Assembly: GCA_022885665.1 (NCBI GenBank) | Contig: JAGQDJ010000084.1 | Coordinates: forward strand, 124,001-188,000 | Source of the DNA: Triops longicaudatus | Taxonomy: Eukaryota > Arthropoda > Branchiopoda > Notostraca > Triopsidae | Direction of reading: 5' to 3' | DNA length: 64,000 bases | In this document: piece by piece, positions 37,771-50,800 of the stretch | Position numbering within the stretch: the first letter of the stretch is position 1 | Layout of the letters: each line of letters begins with the position of its first letter | The notes under the pieces: generated by a model | What the model saw: the letters and a program-made list of their open reading frames with translations, nothing else | What the model was told of the DNA's origin: nothing | Databases searched by the model: none | Made by a program: the position numbers and the translations under genes

Positions 37771-38980
37771 TCAAAATTTACAACCCGAGCAGTCCGGTCC
37801 GGAACTCGTTTGCGAAAGCGTTGCCCTAGGGCGCTGCTGTCGACGTCGAGCATTCTCCCCATACTGAATTCCTGATCCTAAACGCTCTGGATCCAATTCA
37901 CCTAGAAATAAATTAACATAAATTTAAATACATAAACAAAATGCACAAATAAAAGATTAAATTAAACAGAACAATATTCCACTCACAAAATAAAGTAAAT
38001 CAGATTTGTGAGAAAACAATACAAAATAGAATAAATAAATCATAAAATAAAATATAGAAAAAGGAAAAATATAGGCTTGCAAGCAGTCAGTCTTTTACTA
38101 ACAGCGCTCATAAAAATCCTAGCTCTTAGGAAAGCTATATTTTTTAAAATTCATACTTAAGAAAACTTCTTTGTTTCTGAGCTACAATAATTCCAAAATT
38201 ACCCGTTTCGATTTTGGCTAAAATGTTTTTGGCGCACTTCAAGAAGGCTTCTTCCACATTTTCGCCTGTCAAGGCGCTAGTTTCGAGAAACATTAAATCT
38301 ACAATTACAATCATTCGTTAACACTTTGTTGAAAATTATTCCAAAATCTTAATTTGGAGTTACCATTTTCTTGAGCAAATCTTGTAGCCTCCATGAAAGT
38401 GACTTCTCTCTCAGTGTCTAAGTCTCGTTTATTTCCTACTAGTAAAATGACCAGATTGGGCGAAGCTAAATTGCGGGCGTCTGACAACCATCTTGAAACT
38501 TCGTTGTAACTCTCGCGATTCGTTATATCATAAACAAGTAAAGCTCCTGCAGCACCTCGGTAATAGCTACGGGTGACAGACCTGAAAAGAAATTGAATAC
38601 AATCCAGCGCTTGAATATAACTCATTAAGATGAAATTGATAATAATTCGTACTGAAATCGTTCTTGGCCAGCTGTATCCCAAATTTGGAGTTTTACCGCT
38701 TTGCCACCGACGTTGATAATTTTGGAGCCAAATTCGACCCCGATTGTATGATTACTGTCTTCTTTGACTGGAAAAACAAAGCGTAATTGATTAACAGGTG
38801 CGTAAAACAGCTGAGATAAGGAAACTACGTACATTTATTTTCTGTAAATTGGTATAGAAGGCATGATTTGCCGGTTCCTGCACTGCCGATCACCAGAAAC
38901 TTGAACAAATACTCTGTAAAGGACTTAAAATATTAGATAACGTAGGAAAGCTTAGAAAGTTTACCGTAAGACTCGGACAT
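37771..38980 (-). CDS. RAB4: Small GTPase Rab4
   Basis: Six exons in transcript order: 38965-38980, 38833-38913, 38653-38767, 38364-38581, 38203-38298, 37771-37901; 218 residues. Nucleotide-binding motifs: GSAGTGKS (15-22), T40 in switch I, WDTAGQ (62-67), GNKRD (120-124), ETSAL (149-153). The body is nearly identical to human RAB4A, including SNHTIGVEFGSKIINVGGK and ELDPERLGSGIQYG. Rab4 drives fast recycling from early endosomes. The hypervariable tail is arginine/serine-rich and ends CSGCKF (213-218), not the CGC of vertebrate RAB4, so the prenylation signal is odd. Either the terminus is truly divergent, or a GTAAAT inside the last codons is a donor to an unseen exon. The start exon carries only 16 coding bases. 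AAGATGG near 39035-39041 upstream (minus strand) is a YY1-like site. Confidence 0.94.
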
Positions 38981-39130
38981 TTTCACTTCTCCTCACATCC
39001 GTCATCTACCCGCAAGTGATTCATTCAGTTGCTTCCATCTTGGAATTTGTCGCTGGATTTCTAACATCGAGCCTTCTCAGGCGAGGGCGCTGGCATATAA
39101 GAAATGGACTTAGGAAATGGCGCGAAAAGT

Positions 39131-39236
39131 TATCTATATATTTTAAACAAGTATCTATATATTAGTATCTATATATAGTATCTATATATTTTAAACATAT
39201 TTAGTATCTATATTTAGTATCTATATATTTTAAACA
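39131..39236. repeat. AT-rich tandem repeat (AGTATCTATATAT units)
   Basis: Six TATCTATAT-bearing units, three of which end in ATATTTTAAACA, giving a nested short period (about 13-14) inside a longer one. Confidence 0.85.
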
Positions 39237-39879
39237 GGAAAGCTCTACTTAGTTATATTGTTCATAATTATACTTCGTAATTTTTTTCTAATTTTTCGTA
39301 AGATGTCGTAAGATCAAGTGGTTTTTCACTTGAGGTTCCTGCCGGGGACAGCTGGCTGTAGTCGCGAGACAACACAGGTTAAATGGCAAGCTTTTTTTTA
39401 ACTCATTACAAGGCATAACCTTCTAAAACATTTTACAGATTTATTATCAGGTGAAAGTAAATCGCTTTGTAAAAATTTGAAGAAATTAGCGGCGTCTGTG
39501 ATTTTTTATGATTTATTAAATTTCTATGGAAAAGTGAAACATGAAAGGGGCGATCAATTTGCTAGATATACTTTGAATACTTCGAAGAGACATAAAACTA
39601 TTCTATATTCATATTACATTTTCACTTCAAAATAACGTAATTTTCTACTGAGAATAGGCTACAAAAAATACATCTGCTATCAGAGAAATATGCAAAATAA
39701 GCTATTTTTGTACCCTGACTGGCAGGCAACCATGCTATACACCGTAGTAAAACGAATTGTATCATATCGAAAGATGTGGCATACGATACAATACGAAATA
39801 GCTTATATGCAGTAATGGGCGGTTCTAGATCAAAAACTGCTTTGTATTATATTCTTAAAGAATAAGAATCACGTGATCC

Positions 39880-40440
39880 GTGATCAGAATGTCAAAACAC
39901 GGATCATGATCTATGAACTGTTGACTAGTGAGCCACTGATCCATCATGATTCCGTTGATCCATTTCTGCCTAGCAATGGGTTGAGGTAGGCTAGAGATAA
40001 GTTTGACGGCAGTTAACGGGAGCGAGTAAGGCGGGATTGGCGGGAATAGCTGCCGGATAAGCGTGAGTAGACCACACAAGAGTTGAATCATGGCCGGATA
40101 GGAGGGAGTGCTGGCCGGATAAAAGGGAGTTGTTACCGGATAAGAGGGAGTCGTCGCCGGATAAAGGAAATGGGCCGGAGAAAATTTCTACTCCCCCTTA
40201 ACCGGCCTCGAATCCTTACCCGACACACAACTCCCTCTTACAGGCTTGTTCCCGCTTATCCGTCCTTATCCACAACTTTCCTCTTACCAGTAGCCTATAC
40301 CTTTTCTACCCTATCCTCAAGTCAGTGATTCCGGAAAAACAGAAACGGATCAACGGTTCATTCTGTAGCAGAACATGAACTATGTTCATGAGATCGGGTT
40401 TCGTGGTCACTTTTCGGATCATATCTGCCCACCACTGGTT
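39880..40440. repeat. Foldback with internal GCCGGATA tandem repeats
   Basis: TCCGTTGATCCATTTCTG (39951-39968) pairs with CAGAAACGGATCAACGGT (40340-40357). Outer ATGATC/GATCAT stretches and inner GGTTGAGGTAGG/CTATCCTCAAG stretches also pair. The middle (40091-40180) has four units of about 21-24 bases built on GCCGGATAAGAGGGAGT, then degraded reverse-complement units (CAACTCCCTCTTACAG). Looks like a foldback-type element. Confidence 0.65.
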
Positions 40441-41759
40441 ACCTGTGACTTTTTTTTCTTTCTGTTCGAGTGTGCAGCACTGTTTTACGTGTTATAAGTA
40501 TAGGGCTATTTCCTAGGCATACGGAACTGTGCAATGAGCGTACAGTAAAATCTCGCTATAACGTACACCCAAGGGGGAACAGAAAATGTGTACATTGTAG
40601 CCGATCGGACGTAAGAGCCAATATTCACCCGAAATGCCTTAGAAAATAGTTTTACTTATGTTTTCTGTCTTATGTATTATTTCACGTAGCATGCCAAGTG
40701 TCAATGGACGCCGCTTCGCAAGAGCAGCCTTTTTTGCCAATTTCTACTGAAACAATAGATCACAGTCAAACAAACATTTTTTTCACCGTATGCATCTATA
40801 TCATGTGTGACCAGTGGAAGTCGTTTGAGTGCGAAAACACTAAAGGGGCTAAGTTACGTTGTAGCTTGTTTGCGGAGCCCTTCTAAAAACCTAGAGCACT
40901 AGCTCGAATATCGTGATCTTGTGGAAGTCATTTTTTTCCTCTAGTTCTATTTCAACGTCCACTCTGCTCGACATTTACCATTATTTAGCTTTTAAATTAA
41001 TAAGTCCGGTACGCAACCACATTGCCGGCATTTCTTCCGATTCGCTAGGTGATAAAGATTAACGACCCTTGCTTGGATCGTAATTTAATGTATACATAGT
41101 AGAAACTTCTGAGGAAGTTTGTATCGCAAGTTTGTTACAAGTGCCTCAAACTTCGTCTTGGTCAGGAAAGTTATTTCGTATTGTACATGAATGTTCTTTA
41201 CGGACAATTTTGGGTAACTTTTCGGTATAAAAAGAATTCAAATTTGACATTTGGTTTTGGAGTTACTACCTGCAAAAAGTATAAGCTTCTAGGTGATTAA
41301 CCCAATACTAAGTGACGAATCCGAATTAGGTTTTCTATGATTCAATAATTAAAATGTGTTTCCATGCACAAGAAACCCTTTTTTTACATTTCCTAACAAC
41401 TTGAAAGTGCAAGTTTACAAATCTACCTATGTAGAATACCTATAATACGCATTACACGTTAGAATCCTGAATTTAGTGTCGAAAATTCAAAAATATTGCA
41501 GAATTTTTGCACTAATTTCTTTAATGGTTATGTGTTTTCAAAATCTTTCGGAAGTATTTGCTAAAATTTCTTTAACTTTACTCAGAAACTTCCGAGTGTC
41601 CCCAAACGGTTCGATCGACTTTAGGGATTTTATAAAAAGTCGTTCAAGTTCATAATAATAAAATAAATGATACGTTGGTTTTCAGTCTAAAAAAATAAAA
41701 GGTACATCGTTACATTGATTTACCTATTGTTTGCATATTAGGCGCGGTGGGGCTATATG

Positions 41760-42370
41760 CGTTAAATGTATTTAAAATACGCTAAGTTAGTTAGGTTTAG
41801 TTATGTTACGTCAATGTTAGTTAAGTAAGGGCCAGGTTGTTTAGGTTAAGGCGGAAAATTAGGAATCGAAAGGGGATTGTAACCGAAAAGTACCCATACA
41901 TACAGTAGGTTAAGTTAGTTTGCGTTAAAATAAGTCATGTAGATTTAGGTTAGACTAGCTTAAGTTAATATTTTTATTTGAAGCCCATGGAGCTATTCAT
42001 CACGTGTTTCAGCTTGACTTAAGTAAAAAAATTTATTGAAGTCACGTTGGAAAATGTAAAGAAATAGCAAAGAGTTAGGCAAGTTTATGAAAAGCTTGTC
42101 TAAGTTAAACTAGGATAGGGAAAATTTTGTTAAGTTAGAACTCGTTCCGATAGATTTGGTGGAAGACTGCTATTCTTTTATCTTCCCCCTCAATTTGCCC
42201 GTTTCAGAGGCGCTTCCTGGATGAAAACATCACTAAACTAAACTAATAAACATTCCTGAACATAATCTGGAAATAATATAACCTGACTAACCTAACCTAC
42301 ATAAACCTAACCATACTGTCCTATCTTTCGAACTGATTTTCTTATATTTTGCATGGGCGTACGTGGATTA
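41760..42370 (+). repeat. Dispersed repeat family, copy 2, with flanking arrays
   Basis: TTAGG-polarity units (41780-42130), then core A (GTTTCAGAGGCGCTTCCTGG at 42203, CATTCCTGAACATAATCTGG at 42250), then CCTAA-polarity units (42270-42315) and a weak core B (TATTTTGCATGGGCGTACG near 42350). Same order as copy 1 at 420-1590. Confidence 0.65.
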
Positions 42371-44811
42371 AATGTATTATAGGTATTACAGTACTAAAAT
42401 TAAAGAGAAAGAGAGTAACACTAGACTATTTTGACTTCTGCATTTTGTTCAACTTGGTTCTTATTTGGAACTATGCCTGGAAGTTTGATGAAGTCAAGTG
42501 TTTTGAGGAATCTTGGTAAATTTTACTTCAGGTTTGAAGGGAAGCAACTTCTAAGTTTTTCCTCGGAATCTTTGACTTACTGAATAGAAACACATTTAAA
42601 GGACCGCGGTGGGCTAAAATTTCTCTACGCTAAACGCTTCGAAGGAGAAGGGGTGACTTACGTGGTTTTAAAAGTGTCTTATTATTCTTTTCGCAGAAAG
42701 TAACGAGGATAGGCGTTTCTTGTTATAAAATACATTTTTTATGAAAAATAAAAGCTACTGCTAAAAAATTTTAACGATAAACTCGACAATCTGCCTTCGC
42801 GGGCGAATGGCTTGAGCATTTTCTATTGTTTCTCTTCTCGGAAGCAGTTTAAAAATCTTATAAAATCTTTTGACAGTAAAGTTTCAAACTAAATTTTACA
42901 TACCTTGGCGTTTCAAAACTTTCGAGAAGGTGCAACATAAAAGGGAAAAATAATGTTTTTTTAACTACCTTTCCATGCCGTTCCATATATATTTTAGAAA
43001 AATAATTTTCCAAACAAATATACTTTCAGTTCGTAGAGCCAATTTGAAGGTTGACGTAAGAAAGGAAAACGAGTGTGGAGGACCAATGGCCATGCTAAAC
43101 GTTGTACACGTTTTACCCGTTTAGCCACTGACAACCAACAGCAAATAAACCACGCATTTTTTCCCCAATATTTTTTTGTTTCCGTCCACTGTGCCTCAAA
43201 TCATGTAAATGAGGTTTCCCTCGTTAAAGGTATACACGCTTAAAACTCGTGAGTTACGAAGGGCATCTTTTTTTAAGTAGTTATCTATGAAACAAAAATT
43301 AGAAGATCTCTCGGGATTCAGCTAAAACAATTGTTTTTCTAGGAATTAATATCTTTTACTGACGTTGCCTTGTCATAAGACATTCGTATTTATCATGTTT
43401 TGTCACGGTTAGTGAACCTAATATATCAATGTAAACAAAGCTACGTTGGATTCACGGCCAAATTTATGTTATTTTTTCGCATACTGTCGGCTTACTCGTT
43501 AAATATTTTAGCAAAAGCTGTAATGTTCTTCAAATTGATCAGCTGAGCAAATGCCGATGAATACCAGGAGTGCTTTCTCATGCCTATTTACTCGAAATTT
43601 TCTCTTTTTTGCCTAGGGGGACGGAGGTGTTTTTATATTTACTTTTTAATCTCATCAGGTTGCTATTTAACACGCGTATTTGTTTCGTGTCGACTGCTTT
43701 CATTAATACTTTCTTTTCGTAAGTTTTCAGATAATAGGAAATACGGAAAGGGAAATCATTCTTATGTGTGAATCTTTCTGTATTTTTACTTTAATACAAT
43801 GTTTTTTTGTTGATTAACAGCCTGTTAGTTTTATTTTTAACAACCACCAACAACATTGTTTTGCTTCGTGTTTATTTCATATTCTATTGGCAACGAAAAA
43901 CGCGCGGTAGAATGGAACTTCTGGTGAGTATAAGGCCGCATCATAAAGGCTGTTAAGCACCTACACAAAGGAAAATCCCTGCAGAGGTGTTACATCATGG
44001 GCTGATGAAGATTACGTCGAAAATGTTCAGTTTTAGTCTCCAGGCTTCCCTCTAATGAAGATGTTATGGCCACGTTAAGTTAGTTGTAATTGACAGAATT
44101 AGAATATATTACTACTACAATTAGAAAGATTTTTAGCACAGAATCATATCCTATCCTCGTTGACTGCGACGCTTTTTAAACGTAAAGTACTTTACTAGAA
44201 AAGTAAAAAGTCCTTTCTAATCCTAGGAAAACCAGTGGTGTATTCGTTAACAAGTTAGCCATTTACACATTTTCCACCGCACGCTCATTTTCAAACTTGA
44301 CAGGAACGCCAGACACCATGTAAAACAGTCAAATACAGTCATAAGCGTAAAGCTATGTTAGACACAAGCATATTTAAAAAAGAAAAATAAATATAAACAA
44401 CCCATGTTTTTCTTTACAACTAGGCTATCAGTCACAGAGTATCGTTATGACTCTGAACTGCCAATTCAATATTCTCCTATGCTTTCGGCTTTGTATTTCT
44501 CGATAGGTTCTGATTGTCCTCCAGAGGACAAAAATCCCGAAAGGATGGGTGGAGCGACGATTGTCACTGCGTAGCCTAGCGCAAAAACCAAGGCTCATGG
44601 TGCATACCCCCGTTACCGATATCGTGTCAACCGATTACAATTGAGAACGATATAAAGGTAAGAAACGATAGTAATTCCTTCTGAAAGCAAAACAAAACAT
44701 TCGACGCTTGACGCTGTGCACATTTCACAACCGTCTTCTTGTGTGTCTTTAAAAACGCTGTGGAATTTATTTTCACGTAAATTTTTCAATGTGTGTCTAA
44801 AGTTGTAAACT

Positions 44812-47800
44812 ATGCCTAGTTCTCCGTTTACGGAAGAAGAGAAAAAGTATTTCCCTCTGAAAACAATCGAATCAGTCGTGAAACTCTTCCAGCACCATTT
44901 AACGCATAGCCAAGATGAACCGGATCTGGCTCTGCTGTCCATCATTGTCGGAGCTATCGAAAACACGCTCACGTGCAACAACAACCGCCTGCTGCCGGCC
45001 AGCCAGAGCCAGTCCACCCAAATCGAGTCAGGCACGTTGACGATTTCTTCGACCTGTCTCGCCGACGAACCCGACGATTTCCCGCCACTGGATATTCATG
45101 TCGTCGAAGCCTTACACGCCAAGTTCCGAGCTGTTATCAAAAGTCATGTCGATCTCGCTTCCTACAACTACAAGAAGGGAGATTACGCTACGAGAGAGCT
45201 CATCAAACGCGTTTCCGACGTCATTTGGAACACGTTAACCCGGAGTTACTACAAAGACCGAGCTCACCTCCAAAGCTTATACAGTTATCTCACCGGTAAT
45301 CACTTATCTAAATTATTTTCTGTGTGTACTTACTCTAAAATACAAAAATGAAATAATAAGTAAATAAATAAAAATAGATATTAAAAAATAGCACTGTGCA
45401 AAAGGCACTGACTAACAAATGAAAGCCACGACTACTGCGAAAGCTATGCGGTGGGTTGCAGAAGGATTCAAAGTCGATGTAGCGAGTCAGCAAATTTTGC
45501 TGGAGCTGGCGGAACCAGGCAATTATGAAATTTGCCACTGCGCTATCCTTGTTATCGTTCAATTCAGTGTGAAACATCCCTAGTAGCACACACACACACG
45601 TCTTTTGAATGTAGTTTGTGCGTCTTATAAACGTCAGTCGACACCTAGACTTCTAATAGACGTCTTTTTTTTTGTACTTGTGCTACATAGGGTTCGAAAT
45701 GGCACGTTAACTTAGCGAATTTGGCTGTGGTCGTTTAATTCGAATACTAGTGTACTTGTTGAATTTCTTGCCCAGTGACTATTTTTAACCTTCCTTATTT
45801 TAATAGATAATGTAATATGTTTTTTTTTAATGTGATTTATTCATATTTGCAGGGAACAAATTGGATTGCTTTGGTGTGGCTTTTGCAGTCATTGCTGGTT
45901 GCCAGGTATTGGGCTTCAAAGACGCACATTTAGCATTATCGGAGGATCATGCCTGGGTCGTGTTTGGGGAAAACGGTCAAGAAACGGTGGAAGTTACTTG
46001 GCATGGTAAGGTTTTTAAAGAAAATAAGAAAGAATCAATTTTTTGCGATTTTACGTGTAGGAGGAAAGACAGGAAATGTTACAGAAAAAAATCCGAATTT
46101 TTGTTTCATTTGTGTAGAGTAAATTAGCTTACGCTAAGGTCGGTTTTCTTAAGTTAAGCTAGGCTAGGTTGGGTTGAATTAGTTCCAGCTTAGTTAGGTT
46201 CATTAATATTATGTTAGTTAGATTGTATTTAAGGCAAAGTAGATTTGAATTATTACAGTTTGGTTTTGCATGTAGGTTCTTTTATATTACGTTAAGTCAA
46301 ATTAGGTTTGATTTACTGTAGTTAAGTTAAGCTTATCCAAGAAAATTCCAGTTGAGTTAGGCTTCAGTTTGGTTCATTTTTAGTTACTTTAAGTTAGGTT
46401 AAGTTGATTAAGTTAAGTAATTCTAGTTAAGTCGCATTTAGGTTAGGTTAAGGTCAAGTTACGTTGGGTTACTTTTAATCTAATTTAAGCTAGGGTCGAA
46501 TTAATTTAATTCCAGTTATGTTGGGCCTTTTGATTTATGTTAGTTATTGGTTTAGTTCAAATTAGGTTCAGATTAGGCTAAATAAATTAAACTAATCGTG
46601 GTTAGTTTCTTTAAGCTAAGTTAGCGTAGTTGCTGAACTTTATTACAATATAGTTAGGGTAAGATATACTAGTTTAGGTAAAGCATGTTAGGTCTATGTT
46701 AAGTTAGTTTTAATTACATTAGGGTAAGTCAGTATTTAGTTAAGTTAAGCTAAGCTGGATTAAGTTATCAGTTAAGTTAGGCTCAAATTGGGTAGGTTAT
46801 GTCAAATTTACTTTTAGGTTAGGTTTAAGCTGGAATGAATTAATTTTATTCGAGTAAAATCCGGTTAATTTACGTTGAATTGGATACACTTAAGTGACAA
46901 ATAGTTGAGTTAAGCTTATTTAGGTCAGTTTGTGCAAAATTAGATTCAGTTGGGTTACTTTTAGCTATGTTAGTTCACTTAGGTTTAAGTCTGGCACACT
47001 TACGTAGGTTAAGCTAGTTTAGTTTAAATTGAGGTGGGTTAACTTATACCAATTTCGGTTAAGTTAGGTTAAAATAAGATAAGTTAGATTAGGTTACGAT
47101 CGGTTGTGTATACTTAAATCCAGTTTAAAACGATTAACAAACATATTTGCAAATGTTCATTGTAAAGCATGATATTATTAAAAAACTTGTGTCCTTTTTA
47201 CTTTTGTAAGTTGTAAGATTTTTGAGAAAGGAATAATTTGCTCAACAATAATGGTTTGTCAGAAAACATTTTTATTAGGTAGGAAAATTGTTTTAAAAAA
47301 TATCTAACATTTAAATTAATATACAGTTTTAATAGATATTTTATCGCCAAAAAGTAAACAATGAGGGAATTTTCGCGGAGATATAAATATATGGGGTATT
47401 CCTCCCTTTTTTAAAATACAAATGATTTTTGAATATTTGTTGTAAAAAATGGAATTAGTTTCTAATCGTCTTAATTATCGTTTTGCAGGTAAAGGAAGCG
47501 AAGATAAAAGAGGAGCCAGTATTGATGCGGGCTTGGCTGCGAATTCGTGGCTGTACGTGGCAGGCCATCCGGTGACTGGACTAGCCAAAGGTGGGCGGTT
47601 CACCCAAGTGGCGACGCTGGTGTCTGCCATCAACCCCAGCGTGAGCCTCAGTGTGGATTCCATGGAGGTAGCAGGGCTGCAACAGGCCTTGCTTTGGATG
47701 CTTTATGACTTGGGTTACCTTGACAACTATCCCATGGCCTTAGGTGATTTGCTAATTTCTTATTTTTATTTGATGATGTAAGACAGTAAACAGGAGAAAA

Positions 47801-50800
47801 ATAAAGATGAGCATTAGACAAACATAGCATGCTAAAAAAAGTAATTGAAAATTAGTAGGAAAGAAACGAAGAAATAAATATAAAAGAAATAACGGAGAAA
47901 AGTTAAAACGGGTAATGCAACTAGGTAATCTGGCGGATTTGGAAGAAATTTCTCCTGTGTCTGGTCGACTTTCTTGTCAGTATTTATTCCAGCAAGCCAT
48001 CGAGGTGGCGCGGCGCATGTACCACAACTGCCACGTGTACCCGTATACGTACCAAGGCGGGTACTATTACCGGAACCGCATGTACAAAGAAGCCTTGGAC
48101 AGTTGGGCCAACGCGGCTGACGTTGTCAGAAAGTAATACGCTTAATTTTTTTTTTATGTTAGTGAGAAGTTAAGTAAATAAAACATACGCTAATTTTGTA
48201 GTTTTATGTTGCTCAGTTAATAGCAGTTTGTTACAATCGAGAAAAATAATAACGCAGCTCGAGACGATGTTGAATCGGTTTTCCTACATTTACCATGTTT
48301 CAAAGCAGCACTAAAACAAACAGAAAAAACTTTATTCTACGCTTTGTATTATCTTATAAACTTAGTTTCAAGATTAACCACGTCGATTTCTTCTATATTA
48401 GCAGATGGTTAGAAAAAGTTCTACGAACTAAAAACCATCCTATTATAATATGCGAATTTTAATTTATAAATATATGCAAATAACCGTGTAATTCTTTCTA
48501 AATACAGTAAAATAAATTTTGAAATCGTTTGATTAAATAGTATGAATACATTGGATGTCTCGTTTGTTATTTTAGTTCATGTGCCTTTACCGTGAAAACT
48601 TAACCTAACTTAACCTAACCTACCCTAACACCAAGCTGGGCAAAATCGACTCATCTGCTTTCATTTGACCTTACATGAGCCAGCGTAGGCTTTCACCTAT
48701 TTCTGATACTGTATGTTCAATCCAGCATGTTAGAAATCAAATTTGTTGTGACTTTAATTTTTATATATATTTGTGTTAAATTTTAATTTGACTTACCTGT
48801 TGCTTAAAAACTTGAATTGATTTGTGATAACTGATGGAATTTGTAGGATTTTCTTACTACTTGCTTAAAAAATGTCTAAGGAAACGTTTTAAACGAGGCG
48901 CATAAAATAATGACGAAGTTCAAGGAACTCAAGTCAAATGCAGAGCTGTTGTGAAAAGTCAAAGAATTTCGAAGTTCAGAATAAAATCTCAACCCGAATT
49001 TGTGTGATTTTGAAAAGAGACTTTTTAAATCATTTTAATTGATAAAAAGCTTTTAGGAGGCAGAGTTAGTATGATGGCAAGCGTTACCCTGAAAGCTTCT
49101 TTCCTTCTTTGTACTGGTGTGCGTGAGGTCATTAATTTATTATTACCACGTCAAAAGACTATTGAGTAAATTTTAGCGAAGATCATCAGATTTACGATTA
49201 CTGTAAGGAAATTGGTGCGCATCAAACGTAAATAGCATGTAATCAGTCTTTTTTTGCGTGTTGTATTTATTTGGATGTACGGAACTTACGTTACGAGTTA
49301 TAGCTGATTATATGCCCCCAGATGATTTCCTTCTTCTGTTCATGCACAACTAACAAATATAGTTGAAAATTATGAAGTAAATCACACCGCTATTGTAGCA
49401 AAATTAACTAACTTACACTTATCGTTAAATAAAGTGGTACAGGTTTAATGGAAATACTACCAAACTTCAAAATTTTCAGATCGGTGCCAAGAAATATATG
49501 TACTTTATAAGAAATTATTACAGTTTTATAGTATAACGGTATAGTAAATAATGTATATGTTATTTTGAAATATTCACAACGGTTTCTTATAATTTCATTG
49601 TAATAAACAGTCGACTGTAGCGAACGATTATTGACGGAATGAAGACGTCCGCTTGTATCGGTTGCCGTGTCGTATATTGGCATTCGTGGTTTGTAGATTA
49701 TTTAATTTGTTCCGTTTTAATGTACCAGAACAGAGATGGAGAATGAGCGAATTTCTTTTACGAAAAATTAAATATTTATGTTTTAAAAATATTTGTTTTT
49801 TTCCCGTTTACAGTTATAATTATTCTCGTGAAGACGAAGAAATCTACAAAGAGTTCCTGGAAATCGCCAACGAACTCATCCCGCACATCATGAAGGTGGA
49901 AGGCTCAGGCCACAACGCCCGCAGCATTCTCAAAGACCCGCACTGCTTCGCCCACCTACTGCGCTTCTACGACGGCATCTGCCAATGGGAAGAGGGCAGC
50001 TCCACGCCAGTGCTGCACATCGGCTGGGCCAAACCTTTAGTCAACACCATCAGTAAATTCGACGCCGATGTTCGTGCTCAGGTCCATATCATCGAAGAGC
50101 AAGAAGCTGGTAATTGAATTCTACCTTTTTCTTTAACTCGTAAAGTGTTCCGTTTCACCCCTCTTGCTAGCCCGCTATCGGTGTTTTCCGTTGTGATGCT
50201 CACTTCTCTATTATATGCCATGTCCACGTTTTTGACACCAGTTGACTCTAAGGTGGAATAATTCATTAGCTCCAAGATACTAACATGAAAAAATATAATA
50301 ACAAGATACATGAAAATAAAGATGCAGAAAGATATGGTAAGGATGGGTTAAAAACATAAATTTCTTCACAAAACAGAGTGCAAATTCATAAGGCGGGACG
50401 TGCGCCAGTACAGCGTATACAAACAAAATTCAGTACCTTTCTATTATACCCCCCATCGATTCGTAGTTTTCCCATCCTAACCTAACCACATCTAACCCAA
50501 TTTAGCTAAACCTAACCTAACTAAAGATAACAGAACATCCTAATCTAACCTATTTTAACAAATTCTAAAGTATTTAACCTAATCGTGCCTACGCAAACCA
50601 GGGACAGTCAATGCAAAAGATAGGTCAGTTATGCCATGTTAACTTAGTCTAGGTTAGTTAATTCAGGTTAGGTTAGGCCGAGACTAAGTTCAGGAGTGTT
50701 TGTGCGTGCAGCAGTTTTTATCTGCTAAAAGCGCGTGTGAAATAAGCAAACCCACGCGGGGATGTATAACAGTAAATTACCCGACCTTCAGTCGGGTTTT

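Larger units (their letters stand above)
38981..44811. other. Large divergent intergenic region RAB4/MEN1
   Basis: 5.8 kb without a recognised gene. It holds a tandem repeat (39131-39236), a foldback (about 39880-40440), a lone pogo-like end (CAGTAAAATCTCGCTATAAC at about 40541), a TTAGG-like block with a repeat-family copy (41760-42370) and otherwise plain AT-rich DNA. The MEN1 promoter should be in the last few hundred bases; no TATA box is evident. Confidence 0.55.

Noticed and set aside
42900..43800. Possible exon at 43580-43771
   Set aside because: Hydrophobic low-complexity translation without usable splice sites or family match.
44613..45035. 140-codon open frame on the minus strand
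   Set aside because: It overlaps MEN1 exon 1 antisense; the plus strand is clearly the menin N-terminus.
46125..47110. Interpretation of regular arrays as CRISPR
   Set aside because: No constant repeat/spacer spacing; the genome is eukaryotic.
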